NCBI GenBank assembly: GCA_028865545.1
Contig: JAGWJY010000017.1
Span: 1 to 57,301 of the forward strand
Length of the DNA: 57,301 nucleotides
Origin: Alphaproteobacteria bacterium
Lineage (GTDB): Bacteria > Pseudomonadota > Alphaproteobacteria > Micropepsales > Micropepsaceae
Direction of reading: 5' to 3'
In this document: positions 43,085-52,259 of the stretch, one piece after another
Position numbering within the stretch: the first letter of the stretch is position 1
Layout of the letters: every line of letters starts with the position of its first letter
Made by a program: the position numbers and the translations under genes
The notes under the pieces: generated by a model
The model's database searches: none
What the model saw: only the letters and a program-made list of their open reading frames with translations
What the model was told of the DNA's origin: nothing

Positions 43085-43843
43085 ATGGATTTGCCTACGC
43101 TTTCAACAATTATCGGCGGCCTCGACGAGTCGAACAGCTTGCCGCTCTATCAGCAGCTGCAGCGGGGCCTGCGGCAGGCCATCGAGATGAACCTGCTCGG
43201 CCCGGATGATGCACTGCCCCCGGAGCGCGACTTGGCCGAGGAATTCGCCGTCTCGCGCATCACGGTGCGCAAGGCTCTGGACGGACTGGTCAGCGAAGGG
43301 CTGCTGACGCGCCGGCAGGGCTCCGGCACGTTCGTAGCGGGTCGTGTAGAAAAGAATTTCTCCAAACTGACGTCGTTTTCGGAAGACATGGTCGCGCGCG
43401 GGCGCGCGCCGCGCAGCGCCTGGCTGAAGAAATCCCAGGGCACGGTGACACCGGAAGAATCGCTAACGATGGGGCTCAGCCCGGGTACCCCGGTCTACCG
43501 CTTCAACCGCTTGCGCTTTGCGGATGACGCGCCGATGGCGCTGGAATTCTGCACCGTGCCCGCATTCTGCCTTCCGTCGATCGATGCCGTGGAATCGTCG
43601 CTCTATGCGGCCCTGGAGAAAGCCGGCAACCGCCCGACCCGCGCGCTCCAGCGTCTGCGGGCCGTACTCTTCAATGCCGAGCAGGCCGAGCTTCTGGGCG
43701 CGAAGGAAGGCGACGCAGGACTATTGGTCGAACGTCGCGGCTTTTTGCGCGACGGCCGGGCAGTCGAGTTCTCGCAATCCTATTATCGCGGGGATACCTA
43801 CGATTTCGTCGCCGAACTAAACGCAACGGAGCAGGAAAAATGA
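43085..43843 (+). CDS. nagQ: GntR/HutC-family regulator of the GlcNAc locus
   Basis: A 252-residue repressor-type protein. The winged helix (about 18–85) has SNSLPLYQQLQRGLRQAI, PPERDLAEEFAVSRITVRKA and LLTRRQGSGTFVA. The C-terminal UTRA effector domain (about 95–250) contains VYRFNRLRFADDAPMALE and EFSQSYYRGDTYDF. The effector is probably GlcNAc-6-phosphate or GlcN-6-phosphate. The start is uncertain: the ATG at 43085 lies directly after GGGAG, so a TTG two codons later or the upstream ATG at 43037 could be used. Its stop overlaps the NagB-II start in ATGA. Same role as NagQ/NagR of other proteobacteria, inferred from position. Confidence 0.85.
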   Translation: MDLPTLSTIIGGLDESNSLPLYQQLQRGLRQAIEMNLLGPDDALPPERDLAEEFAVSRITVRKALDGLVSEGLLTRRQGSGTFVAGRVEKNFSKLTSFSEDMVARGRAPRSAWLKKSQGTVTPEESLTMGLSPGTPVYRFNRLRFADDAPMALEFCTVPAFCLPSIDAVESSLYAALEKAGNRPTRALQRLRAVLFNAEQAELLGAKEGDAGLLVERRGFLRDGRAVEFSQSYYRGDTYDFVAELNATEQEK

Positions 43844-44895
43844 CGTCCGACAGCGGGTCCGCCCGGCGCGTACCCACGCGGACGCAGATGTTTGCCGAAG
43901 CGGAAGAAGCACCTCGCGCCGTCGAGCGCCAATTGCGGGCCAACAGCAAAATCATCACCGACATCGCCCAGTCTCTGCGCCGGATTTCGCCGCACGCCGT
44001 TGTGACCAGCGCTCGCGGAAGCTCGGACAATGCAGCGACCTATGCCAAGTACCTCATCGAGACGAAGCTAGGGGTTCTGACTTCATCCGCAGCGCCATCG
44101 GTCAGTTCAGTCTATTTCGCGCGCACGGATTTGACGGGCACCGTATTTCTGGCCATGTCGCAATCGGGCCGCAGTCCGGACCTCCTGGCGTCGCTTGAGA
44201 CGGCGAAGCGGGCCGGTGCCTACACAGTCGCCTTCGTTAACGCCGAAAATTCGCCGCTCGCCGGGCTCGCCGACGCCGTCATTCCGTTGCACGCCGGACC
44301 GGAGCTGAGTGTTGCAGCAACGAAGTCCTTCATCGCGACCAATGTCGCAATCGCCCATCTGGTTTCTGCTTGGCACGAGGATGATGTGCTGCTGAAGGCG
44401 CTGAATGAACTGCCGGAACTTCTCGCACAGGCATGGCAACTTGATTGGAATGCGGCAGTCACGCGGTTGCAATCCGCCCGTGATCTTTACGTCATCGGCC
44501 GCGGCATGGGCTTCGGCACGGCACAAGAGGCCGCTCTCAAATTCAAAGAGACCTGCGCCTTGCACGCCGAAGCCTTTAGCGCCGCCGAGGTGCTACACGG
44601 CCCTATGGCGCTGGTAAAGGACGGATTCCCGGTGTTTGTAATGTCGCAAGCGGATGAAACACGTGACAGCGTGAACATGCTGGTCGGCAATTTCGCTACA
44701 AATCACGCGGACGTCCTGCTTGCCGGCTTTGCACATCCACAGGCGACGGTACTACCGACACTCGCCGCAAATCCGGTCCTTGAGCCTGTTCTTTTGATCC
44801 AGAGCTTTTACCGGATGGCCGAGGCGCTTTCGCGGGCCCGCGGCCTCGATCCAGACGCACCTCCTCACCTGAACAAAATTACCGAGACAGTTTGA
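43840..44895 (+). CDS. nagB-II: Glucosamine-6-phosphate deaminase, NagB-II (SIS-domain) type
   Basis: A 351-residue cytoplasmic enzyme with two SIS sugar-isomerase domains, like the C-terminal half of GlmS but without the glutaminase. First domain: TSARGSSDNAATYAKYL and AMSQSGRSPDLL. Second: VIGRGMGFGTAQEAALKFKE and AEVLHGPMALV. NagB-II converts GlcN-6-P to fructose-6-P and ammonia and replaces the unrelated NagB-I in many alphaproteobacteria. Coupled by four-base overlap to the GntR gene and by TGATG to nagA. Confidence 0.92.
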   Translation: MTSDSGSARRVPTRTQMFAEAEEAPRAVERQLRANSKIITDIAQSLRRISPHAVVTSARGSSDNAATYAKYLIETKLGVLTSSAAPSVSSVYFARTDLTGTVFLAMSQSGRSPDLLASLETAKRAGAYTVAFVNAENSPLAGLADAVIPLHAGPELSVAATKSFIATNVAIAHLVSAWHEDDVLLKALNELPELLAQAWQLDWNAAVTRLQSARDLYVIGRGMGFGTAQEAALKFKETCALHAEAFSAAEVLHGPMALVKDGFPVFVMSQADETRDSVNMLVGNFATNHADVLLAGFAHPQATVLPTLAANPVLEPVLLIQSFYRMAEALSRARGLDPDAPPHLNKITETV

Positions 44896-46040
44896 TGATG
44901 CTTGCGCTCGTAAACGGTCGCGTCCTGTCCAATCACGGCATTGTAGACGGCCAAGCCGTGCTGTTAGGCGAAGGTCATATCCGCGCCGTCGTGCCGGCGG
45001 CTGCCTTGCCGAGCGAAGCGGCGCGATACGATCTAAATGGTGGATTTCTGCTGCCCGGCTTCATCGACGTTCAGGTCAACGGCGGTGGTGGCGCTCTTTT
45101 TAACGACGCGCCGACTGTCGAAACGATCAGAACCATCGGAGCGGCTCACAAAAATTTCGGTACAACCGGTTTTCTGCCAACCATCATCAGCGCCGATCTC
45201 GCCGCCATCAAGACAGCAATCATTGCCGTCGATGCCGCGATCCAGGCCGGCGTACCTGGCGTACTGGGCATACACATCGAAGGCCCGTTCCTAAGCTCCG
45301 CCCGCAAGGGCATCCACGACGCATCTAAATTCCGTACGCTCGACACAGAGGCATTTGAATTACTGACTTCGCTCAAACGCGGCAAAACACTGCTGACATT
45401 GGCTCCGGAAACGACGACACCGGAGACGATTCGGGCTCTCGCCGATGCCGGCGTGATCGTATCTGCCGGCCATACGGATTCCAGCTTTGACGTCGTGCAA
45501 GGTGCGCTGCACAGCGGAGTGAGAGGGTTCACGCATCTCTTCAACGCCATGTCGCCGCTGACCAGCCGCGAACCAGGCGCCGTCGGCGCCGCGCTAGACG
45601 ACCGAGAAAGTTGGTGCGGCATCATCGTTGATGGGCATCACGTCCACCCGGCTGTGTTGCGCATCGCCTTGCACTGTAAAGGTGCCGAACGATTGATGCT
45701 CATCACCGATGCCATGCCGAGTGTCGGCTCGCCCACAAACTCCTTCGCTTTGCAGGGTCGGACGATCACCGTGAAGGATGGCGTTTGCATTGCGCCGGAC
45801 GGAACGCTGGCCGGCTCTGATCTCGATATGGCTACCGCAGTCCGCAACACGATTTCGCTTCTCGGAGTCGATCTTCCGACTGCCGCACGGATGGCCAGTT
45901 CGAATCCGGCCGCGTTCCTGGGGCTCGACCAGAAGATTGGCCGGATCGCTCCGGGATACAGCGCTGATCTGGTCCTGTTGAACGACAAGTTGGAAGTCCA
46001 GCAATGCTGGGTCAGCGGACGTCCGCGTCTCGCTTCCTGA
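44895..46040 (+). CDS. nagA: N-acetylglucosamine-6-phosphate deacetylase
   Basis: A 381-residue amidohydrolase that removes acetate from GlcNAc-6-P, feeding NagB-II. Motifs in order: LLPGFIDVQVNGGGG, HIEGPFLSSARKG (metal-binding Glu), SAGHTDSSF, FTHLFNAMSPL, VDGHHVHP and the catalytic Asp in ITDAMPSVG. Length is typical. The ATG at 44895 shares a base with the nagB-II stop (TGATG), so the genes are coupled. Together with NagE and the PTS fusion it completes the GlcNAc route to fructose-6-P. Confidence 0.95.
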   Translation: MMLALVNGRVLSNHGIVDGQAVLLGEGHIRAVVPAAALPSEAARYDLNGGFLLPGFIDVQVNGGGGALFNDAPTVETIRTIGAAHKNFGTTGFLPTIISADLAAIKTAIIAVDAAIQAGVPGVLGIHIEGPFLSSARKGIHDASKFRTLDTEAFELLTSLKRGKTLLTLAPETTTPETIRALADAGVIVSAGHTDSSFDVVQGALHSGVRGFTHLFNAMSPLTSREPGAVGAALDDRESWCGIIVDGHHVHPAVLRIALHCKGAERLMLITDAMPSVGSPTNSFALQGRTITVKDGVCIAPDGTLAGSDLDMATAVRNTISLLGVDLPTAARMASSNPAAFLGLDQKIGRIAPGYSADLVLLNDKLEVQQCWVSGRPRLAS

Positions 46041-46073
46041 GATTTTCATCCCGATACGGCGGGCAGATTGGCA

Positions 46074-46796
46074 ATGAACGAACTCGACACCGTCGGCATC
46101 GAAGAACGCTTTTTTACCGATCGTGAAGCAATGGCAGAGGTGCTCAGCATTGAGATTACCCGGCGGCTGGTCGAGGCCATCTGTGCCGCCGGACGTGCCA
46201 GCTTCATTGCATCGGGCGGAACGACACCTATTCGACTTTATGAACGGCTGCGGTCGGCGGACGTAAACTGGTCCAAGATGGACTTGACGCTTTCCGACGA
46301 GCGATGGGTCTCTCCCGCGACGGACGGCAGTAACGAAAAGCTCATCCGAACGCATTTGCTCCGAAATGGAGCGAGCGCTACACGATTATGCCCGCTGAAA
46401 ACACCGGATGCGACCGCCCGCGAGGCTGAAGCGAGCGTGAACAGCACTGTCGGTGCGCTGCCCAGGCCGTTCGACGTGACCTTACTCGGCATGGGTATTG
46501 ACGGTCACACCGCCTCCCTTCATCCATACGCCGACGGGCTCGCAGAGGCGCTGGACGTAAACCATCCAGCGCTAGTGCGTTCGATACGGCCGCAAAATCT
46601 CGCGAAGGCGGGCGAGCGCATGTCCCTGACGTTGCGCGCGATCCTCGGTTCTCGCATCGTCGTCATCCTGATCCAAGGCAGAGACAAGTTGGCGGCACTG
46701 CGGAAGGCCATGGCGAGCGATGACGTGATGGCCATGCCCGTGCGCGCGGTCCTTCATCAAAATATGACGCCAGTTCAAGTTTTCTGGGCGCCTTGA
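46074..46796 (+). CDS. pgl: 6-phosphogluconolactonase
   Basis: A 240-residue cytoplasmic enzyme of the DevB type. Signature segments are ASGGTTPIRLYE, LTLSDERWVSP with SNEKLIRTHLL, and LLGMGIDGHTASLHP. It hydrolyses 6-phosphogluconolactone in the Entner–Doudoroff/pentose phosphate entry. NagB-I belongs to the same superfamily, but the DERWV and LLGMGxDGHTASL motifs point to Pgl. It follows nagA by 33 bp and is probably co-transcribed, an unusual position, perhaps tying GlcNAc use to sugar-phosphate flow. The ATG at 46074 was preferred to an upstream TTG. Confidence 0.85.
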   Translation: MNELDTVGIEERFFTDREAMAEVLSIEITRRLVEAICAAGRASFIASGGTTPIRLYERLRSADVNWSKMDLTLSDERWVSPATDGSNEKLIRTHLLRNGASATRLCPLKTPDATAREAEASVNSTVGALPRPFDVTLLGMGIDGHTASLHPYADGLAEALDVNHPALVRSIRPQNLAKAGERMSLTLRAILGSRIVVILIQGRDKLAALRKAMASDDVMAMPVRAVLHQNMTPVQVFWAP

Positions 46797-46883
46797 AGGT
46801 GAGCCAGCAGACGTTCCGCGGGGGATTCGTCTATATTGTCTTGTCAATCGTCCACCCGCTACTCACGACGAATCAAACGATCC

Positions 46884-48566
46884 ATGCCAGAAAACACGAA
46901 AGATGGCGTCAGTCAGGACTCTTCGGCCGTGCAACAGTATGAAGCGGCATTGTCGCTGCATCGCCAAGGCAAGGTGGCGGACGCAGAACGACACTACCGG
47001 ATCGCACTGCACGCCTCTCCCCGTCATCCGGGGGCATTGCACGGATTGGGTGTTGCCTGTGTTCAAAACAGGCGCATCGAGGAAGCGGCTACATTTTTCC
47101 GGCTAGCCGTTTCTGCGGCTCCACAAGACCCCGCCTTCCGAAATGATCTCGGCTTGACGCTTGCGTGGCTCGGCCGCAACGACGACGCCGTGATCGAATT
47201 TGAGGCCGCGCTGAGCTTGAAATCAGATTTTGACGATGCGCTCAAAAATCTCGGCAATGCATATCTGGCACTCAGCCGTCATGAAGAAGCCACTCGTCAA
47301 TTTGAGCGGGCACTGGCTTTGCATCCGGACAATGCGGCAGCGCTTATGGGTTACGGTGATGCGCTGAGCATTTTGGGGCGGCCCACCGAAGCGCACGCCG
47401 CCTTTGAGAAGCTCCTGGCAATCGATGCCAATTATTCCGCGGCCCATTTTGGCGTCGGCAGCGTCATGAAGCAGCTGGGGCGATTTGACGATGCGCGCCG
47501 CGCTTTCGAGCGCGCGATTTCCCTGTTGCCGAATTGCGCGACCTATCATCGCGCCCTCGCTGACATCGAACGCTTTACCGACGACGATCCTCGCCTTGCA
47601 GCGTTGGAGCGGTTGGCGCGCGATGAAAATTCTCTTCAGGATGATCAGAAGGTCGAACTCAATTTCGCGCTTGCGAAGGCTTATGACGACCTGAGGCGCT
47701 ACGATTCGGCTTTTGAGCGCCTGCAACGAGGCAACACCATAAAGCGCCAGTCAATAGCTTATGACGAACCCCTTATAATGGAGACATTTCGTGAGATCGC
47801 GGCAGCTTTTGCCCCAGCCCTGATGCAGGCGAAGCGAGGGGCCGGTTACTCGTCCGAAGTCCCTGTGTTCATCGTCGGCATGCCACGTTCGGGTACCACA
47901 CTGGTCGAGCAGATCCTGGCGAGCCATCCCAATGTCTTCGGCGCCGGCGAATTACCTTATCTGCAGGACCTCATCATGCGCGGTCATGCAGGGCCGGAGT
48001 ACCCTTCCGACATGACGTCATTTCCGGACGACGCGCTTTACCAGTTCGGCAGTCTTTACTCGGCGCGGATCGAGAGCTTGGCACCGCAGGCCAAGCGAAT
48101 TATTGATAAGCTTCCTGCCAACTTTCGCCATATCGGGTTGATCCATCTGGCATTACCGAACGCGCGCTTCATCCATTTGCGCCGTGATCCGGTTGACACC
48201 TGCTTTTCATGTTATTCCAAACTCTTTTTGAACGGCCTGAATTATACTTATGATCTTGGTGAACTGGGCCGCTATTACCGGGCCTACGAGGCATTGATGG
48301 CGCATTGGCATGCGGTGTTGCCACAAGGCGTTATACTCGACGTCCAATATGAGACACTGATCGAAAACTTCGAAGAAGAGGCACGTCGGGTGGTGAAATT
48401 TTGCGACCTCGAATGGGACGAGCATTGCCTGGCATTCCATGAAACTAAACGCGCCGTCCGTACACTCAGCGAAGTCCAGGTCCGTCAGCCCTTATTCAAA
48501 AACTCGATCGGACGCTCCCAGCCCTATAAAAAGTGGCTGACGCCACTATACGACGCTTTGAGATAA
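46884..48566 (+). CDS. TPR-repeat sulfotransferase
   Basis: A 560-residue protein. The first ~290 residues are TPR units (for example AERHYRIALHASPRHPGALHGL in two parts and FERALALHPDNAAALMGYG). The C-terminal half is a PAPS-dependent sulfotransferase: the 5'-phosphosulfate loop FIVGMPRSGTTLVEQIL near residue 335 and a 3'-phosphate segment FIHLRRDPVDTCFS about 100 residues later. Acceptor unknown; TPR-sulfotransferases are frequent beside TonB receptors in this class. The ATG at 46884 is the first plausible one; its ribosome site is weak. It stands 87 bp after pgl and may be in the nag transcript or independent. Confidence 0.85.
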   Translation: MPENTKDGVSQDSSAVQQYEAALSLHRQGKVADAERHYRIALHASPRHPGALHGLGVACVQNRRIEEAATFFRLAVSAAPQDPAFRNDLGLTLAWLGRNDDAVIEFEAALSLKSDFDDALKNLGNAYLALSRHEEATRQFERALALHPDNAAALMGYGDALSILGRPTEAHAAFEKLLAIDANYSAAHFGVGSVMKQLGRFDDARRAFERAISLLPNCATYHRALADIERFTDDDPRLAALERLARDENSLQDDQKVELNFALAKAYDDLRRYDSAFERLQRGNTIKRQSIAYDEPLIMETFREIAAAFAPALMQAKRGAGYSSEVPVFIVGMPRSGTTLVEQILASHPNVFGAGELPYLQDLIMRGHAGPEYPSDMTSFPDDALYQFGSLYSARIESLAPQAKRIIDKLPANFRHIGLIHLALPNARFIHLRRDPVDTCFSCYSKLFLNGLNYTYDLGELGRYYRAYEALMAHWHAVLPQGVILDVQYETLIENFEEEARRVVKFCDLEWDEHCLAFHETKRAVRTLSEVQVRQPLFKNSIGRSQPYKKWLTPLYDALR

Positions 48567-48643
48567 AGAAGGTGCCGGCGGACCGAGTCGCAACGACATT
48601 GGCCTCGTGATAATCAATATAAGCGATCACACGCTGATCCGCG

Positions 48644-50002
48644 TCATTGCCCGCGTGATGGACCAAAGCCAATCGTAACGCGCTCAGTTCCCTGCCCCAA
48701 TCCATGTCGCTCGGGATTATCGCCGTAAGGATTGCGTCCAACGCGACCACCAGCCAGAATTGCCCGGGCGCGGTCACGATCGAGCGCATTTTCCCAACCG
48801 GCAATAACGATGGTCGCAACGCCGTTACCGATCAGATTAGTCAGCGCCCGCGCTTCGTTGAGGATGCGGTCGACACCCAGGAGCAACGCCAATCCTACCA
48901 CTGGAATCGCGTTCATCGTCGAAAGCGTCGCGGCGAGTGTCACGAAGCCCGCTCCAGCCACGCCTGCCGAACCCTTTGAGGTAAGCAACAGCACACCCAG
49001 GACCACGAGTTGATCGGTTAGCGTCAGATGCGTGTTGGTCGCCTGCGCGACAAATATGGCAGCCGCAGTGAGGTAGATGCAGGTTCCGTCGGCGTTGAAG
49101 GTATAGCCGGCCGGCAGGACCATGCCCACCACGGATTTTTCGCACCCTAACTTTTCGAGCTTTTCCATCATCGCCGGCAATACGGCTTCGGTCGAACAAG
49201 TGGCCAGAACGATCAGAATTTCCTCGCGGATATAGCGCATAAAGGCGAACAGCGAGAAGCCCACCAAGCGCAGGACGCTGCCCAACACCAGCACAATAAA
49301 GATCGCGGCGACGCCATACATGACGCCGACCAGTTCACCCAACGACCATAGGCTGGAGATGCCATACTTGCCGATGGTGAAAGCCACACCTGCACCGGCA
49401 GCAATAGGAGCCAGAAGCATGATCATGCCGACGATTTTGAACAAACCCTGCAGAAAGATATCCAAGATATCCACTAGGGGTGTGGCGCGCTTGCCCAACT
49501 GCACTATGGCGATACCAAAAAGGATCGACAGCAGAATAATCTGCAGCATCGCACCCTTGGCGAAGGCGTCGACCATCGTGGTTGGAATGATGTCCATGAA
49601 AAATTGTAGAACGCCATGCGACTTAGCGGCCGCGGTGTAGCCAGACAGCGCAGTCGCATCGAGCGACGCCGGTACAATGTTCATGCCCGCACCGGGTTTT
49701 ATCCAATCGACCGCGATCAGACCGATGATCAGCGCCAGAGTCGACAAGACTTCGAAGTAGACGAGCGCTTTGAGCCCTATCCGCCCGACCTCCTTGATGC
49801 TGCCCAATTTGGCGATGCCGGTGACGACCGTTCCGAAAATAATCGGCGCCAGTAGCATCTTTATGAGCTTGATGAAGCCGTCCGCGAGCGGCTGCAGCGC
49901 CACACCTAGCTTGGGATCGAAGGCACCGATTAGCCCACCGATCACAATAGCCAGCAGGACCTGGATGTGAAGCTGGCCGAAAAAACGAACGAAGCTTCTC
50001 AT
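48644..50002 (-). CDS. dctA: Dicarboxylate:cation symporter, DctA type
   Basis: A 452-residue inner-membrane transporter of the DAACS family. It has about eight long helices plus re-entrant loops, with LKMLLAPIIFGTVV-like and TCSTEAVLPAMMEKLEKLG (serine-rich hairpin) motifs, VVGMVLPAGYTFNADGTCIYL and the LLTSKGSAGVAGAGF hairpin. It moves C4-dicarboxylates with protons or sodium. It lies 29 bp downstream of the tartrate dehydratase on the same strand, so D-tartrate is a likely cargo. GGGAGGGCACG precedes the ATG at 50002. Confidence 0.88.
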   Translation of the reverse strand: MRSFVRFFGQLHIQVLLAIVIGGLIGAFDPKLGVALQPLADGFIKLIKMLLAPIIFGTVVTGIAKLGSIKEVGRIGLKALVYFEVLSTLALIIGLIAVDWIKPGAGMNIVPASLDATALSGYTAAAKSHGVLQFFMDIIPTTMVDAFAKGAMLQIILLSILFGIAIVQLGKRATPLVDILDIFLQGLFKIVGMIMLLAPIAAGAGVAFTIGKYGISSLWSLGELVGVMYGVAAIFIVLVLGSVLRLVGFSLFAFMRYIREEILIVLATCSTEAVLPAMMEKLEKLGCEKSVVGMVLPAGYTFNADGTCIYLTAAAIFVAQATNTHLTLTDQLVVLGVLLLTSKGSAGVAGAGFVTLAATLSTMNAIPVVGLALLLGVDRILNEARALTNLIGNGVATIVIAGWENALDRDRARAILAGGRVGRNPYGDNPERHGLGQGTERVTIGFGPSRGQ

Positions 50003-50031
50003 CGTGCCCTCCCGTCCCACGCCAAATTACC

Positions 50032-51225
50032 TTAGGCCTTCTGCGGCGCGACCGCAGCCCCATCGCTGAGCGATTTCATCACCGAATAAAGCTGCGATTT
50101 GGCCTCGAAGCCGATGCCTGGAATGTCGGGAAGCCCAACATAGCCGTCTTCGACGGCCATGCCATCGGCAAAGCCTCCGAATGGCTGGAAGACGTCGGGG
50201 TATGATTCGTTGCCGCCCAGATGCAACCCGGCAGCTATATTCAACGACATCTGATGGCCGCCGTGAGGAACCAGGCGCCGAGACGACCAACCGTTCTCCG
50301 CCAATACATCGAGGGTTCGCACGTATTCGACCAATCCGTAGGAAAGCGCGCAATCAAACTGTAGCCAATCACGGTCCGGGCGCATGCCGCCGTAACGCAG
50401 AAGATTGCGCACGTCCTGGTGCGAGAAGAGATTTTCACCCGTCGCCATCGGGCCATCATAATGATTGGCTAATTCCGCCTGCAGGGCGTAGTCGAGCGGA
50501 TCGCCGGCCTCTTCGAACCAAAACAGGCCATAAGGCCGCAGCGCCTCCGCGTAGGCGACGGCCGTTTTCATATCAAAGCGGCCGTTGGCATCGACTGCAA
50601 GGTTTTTGCCGTCTCCTACAACCTTGAGCACAGCCTCAATTCTGCGCAGATCGTCTTCCAGAGAAACGGCACCGATCTTCATCTTGACAACACGATAGCC
50701 GCGGTCGCGGTAGCTGCGCATTTCCGCCTGCAACTGCGCGTGGTCTTTGCCTGGATAGTAATAGCCGCCGGCCGCATAGACCCACACCTTGTCGTCCGCC
50801 ACCCCGCCGCGGTATCGGTCTGCGAGCAAGCGATAAAGCGGCTTGCCTGCAATCTTAGCGACGGCATCCCACACCGCCATATCGATCGTACCCACCGCGA
50901 CCGAGCGCTCACCATGGCCACCGGGCTTTTCGTTGGACATAAGAGTCTTCCAGATCGCGAACGGATCGAGATTGTCGTGCTTTTCATCGACAAGCGTCTT
51001 GGGATCGGCTTCCAGCAGCCGCGGAATGAACCGATCGCGCATGAGCGCGCCCTGCCCATATCGGCCGTTCGAATTAAATCCGTAGCCGACGACCGGTTTT
51101 CCGTCACGCACGACATCGGTCAAGACGGCAACGACGGAACACGTCATCTTGGAAAAATCTATGTAGGCATTGGCAATAGGTGAGGCAATCGAGGCCGTTT
51201 TTTCTCTGATTTCTAAAATACGCAC
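50032..51225 (-). CDS. tarD: D(-)-tartrate dehydratase, enolase superfamily
   Basis: A 397-residue enzyme that converts D-tartrate to oxaloacetate. It closely resembles Bradyrhizobium TarD: IANAYIDFSKMTCSVVAV, VVGYGFNSNGRYGQGAL, NEKPGGHGERSVAVGTIDMA, the catalytic-base segment VVKMKIG, metal ligands in LAVDANGRF, WFEEAGDP and ATGENLFSH, and PHGGHQMSLNIAAG. The probable start is GTG at 51225 (MRILEIREK), with GGGAG six bases upstream; an ATG at 51249 lacks a ribosome site. It forms an operon with the DctA symporter gene and is divergent from a LysR regulator. Product enters the TCA cycle. Confidence 0.92.
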   Translation of the reverse strand: MRILEIREKTASIASPIANAYIDFSKMTCSVVAVLTDVVRDGKPVVGYGFNSNGRYGQGALMRDRFIPRLLEADPKTLVDEKHDNLDPFAIWKTLMSNEKPGGHGERSVAVGTIDMAVWDAVAKIAGKPLYRLLADRYRGGVADDKVWVYAAGGYYYPGKDHAQLQAEMRSYRDRGYRVVKMKIGAVSLEDDLRRIEAVLKVVGDGKNLAVDANGRFDMKTAVAYAEALRPYGLFWFEEAGDPLDYALQAELANHYDGPMATGENLFSHQDVRNLLRYGGMRPDRDWLQFDCALSYGLVEYVRTLDVLAENGWSSRRLVPHGGHQMSLNIAAGLHLGGNESYPDVFQPFGGFADGMAVEDGYVGLPDIPGIGFEAKSQLYSVMKSLSDGAAVAPQKA

Positions 51226-51321
51226 AGTATTCTCCCAGGGCGTGATCATATATCTTAGGAGACACCCCTTTGGGCCCATAATGCCGTTCTGGGCGTGGGC
51301 TATGCACGGTGAGCATTAATC

Positions 51322-52230
51322 ATGGAACTAATCTGGCTCGAAGACTTTGTCGCACTGGCCAATACCGGGAATTTTTCACGGGCGGCAGAAATCCGCCACG
51401 TCACTCAGCCCGCTTTCAGCCGCCGAATCCGGGCGTTGGAAGACTGGATCGGCGCGATGCTGTTCATACGCGGACCACAAGGGGTGACGCTGACGACCGC
51501 CGGCGAAAAGTTCCGTTCTGGAGCAGAAGAAATAGTGCGACGGCTTCACCAGCTATGCAACGAAGCACGCGAAGCCGGAGATAAGGAGGTCAAGACGCTT
51601 CATTTCGCGGCAACGCATGCCTTGTCCTTCACGTTTTTCCCGGGTTGGATTTGGCGGCTGGACAGTGACGGTACCTTGGGTGCGATCCGTCTCATTTCGG
51701 ACAGTATGCAGGCCTGCGAGCAGGTCATGCTGCAAGGCCAAGCCCAGTTTCTGCTTTGCTACCATCACGAGATGGCAAGAAGCCGTTTCGATCCGTCCCA
51801 GTTTGAATCCGTTCAGGTTGGCGAAGACAGTCTGGTGCTACTCAGCGCCGCAGACGCACATGGTACCCCCCTGTGGAAGCTGTCGGATGGGGGCAAACCT
51901 ATACACTACCTCGCCTATAGCGAGGAATCCGGGCTTGGCCGAATCATTGCCGCAAAGCAATCGGAAGGTGTCTTTCCACCATTGGAAACGATCGTGACAT
52001 CGCGCCTCGCCGTCACCTTGCAGACGATGGCGCGCGACGGGCGAGGCGTTGCATGGCTGCCGCTCAGTCTGGCCACGGCAGACATGCAGGCCGGCAGGCT
52101 GGTCCGTGCCGGCACCCCTGAACAAGATATCAAGATGGCGGTCCGCCTCTTCCGCCCGCGCTCGCCGCAAAGCCAGAACGCGGAGAAGTTCTGGATGCGG
52201 CTACAAACGCACCAAGACATGACGGGGTAA
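51322..52230 (+). CDS. LysR-family regulator, probably of the tartrate genes
   Basis: A 302-residue regulator. The N-terminal HTH is typical: WLEDFVALANTGNFSRAAEI, then HVTQPAFSRRIRALEDWIG. The effector domain (about 90–295) is a periplasmic-binding-protein fold. It is divergent from tarD, the common arrangement for a LysR protein and its target; the 96-bp gap between the starts should hold the control sites. Effector likely tartrate, by inference. Confidence 0.88.
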   Translation: MELIWLEDFVALANTGNFSRAAEIRHVTQPAFSRRIRALEDWIGAMLFIRGPQGVTLTTAGEKFRSGAEEIVRRLHQLCNEAREAGDKEVKTLHFAATHALSFTFFPGWIWRLDSDGTLGAIRLISDSMQACEQVMLQGQAQFLLCYHHEMARSRFDPSQFESVQVGEDSLVLLSAADAHGTPLWKLSDGGKPIHYLAYSEESGLGRIIAAKQSEGVFPPLETIVTSRLAVTLQTMARDGRGVAWLPLSLATADMQAGRLVRAGTPEQDIKMAVRLFRPRSPQSQNAEKFWMRLQTHQDMTG

Positions 52231-52259
52231 TGGGCATCGCCCGCCGCGGGCTAGCGGCA

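Noticed and set aside
46074..46796. NagB-I type glucosamine-6-phosphate deaminase
   Set aside because: Same superfamily, but the DERWV and LLGMGxDGHTASL motifs are those of 6-phosphogluconolactonase, and NagB-II already supplies the deaminase.
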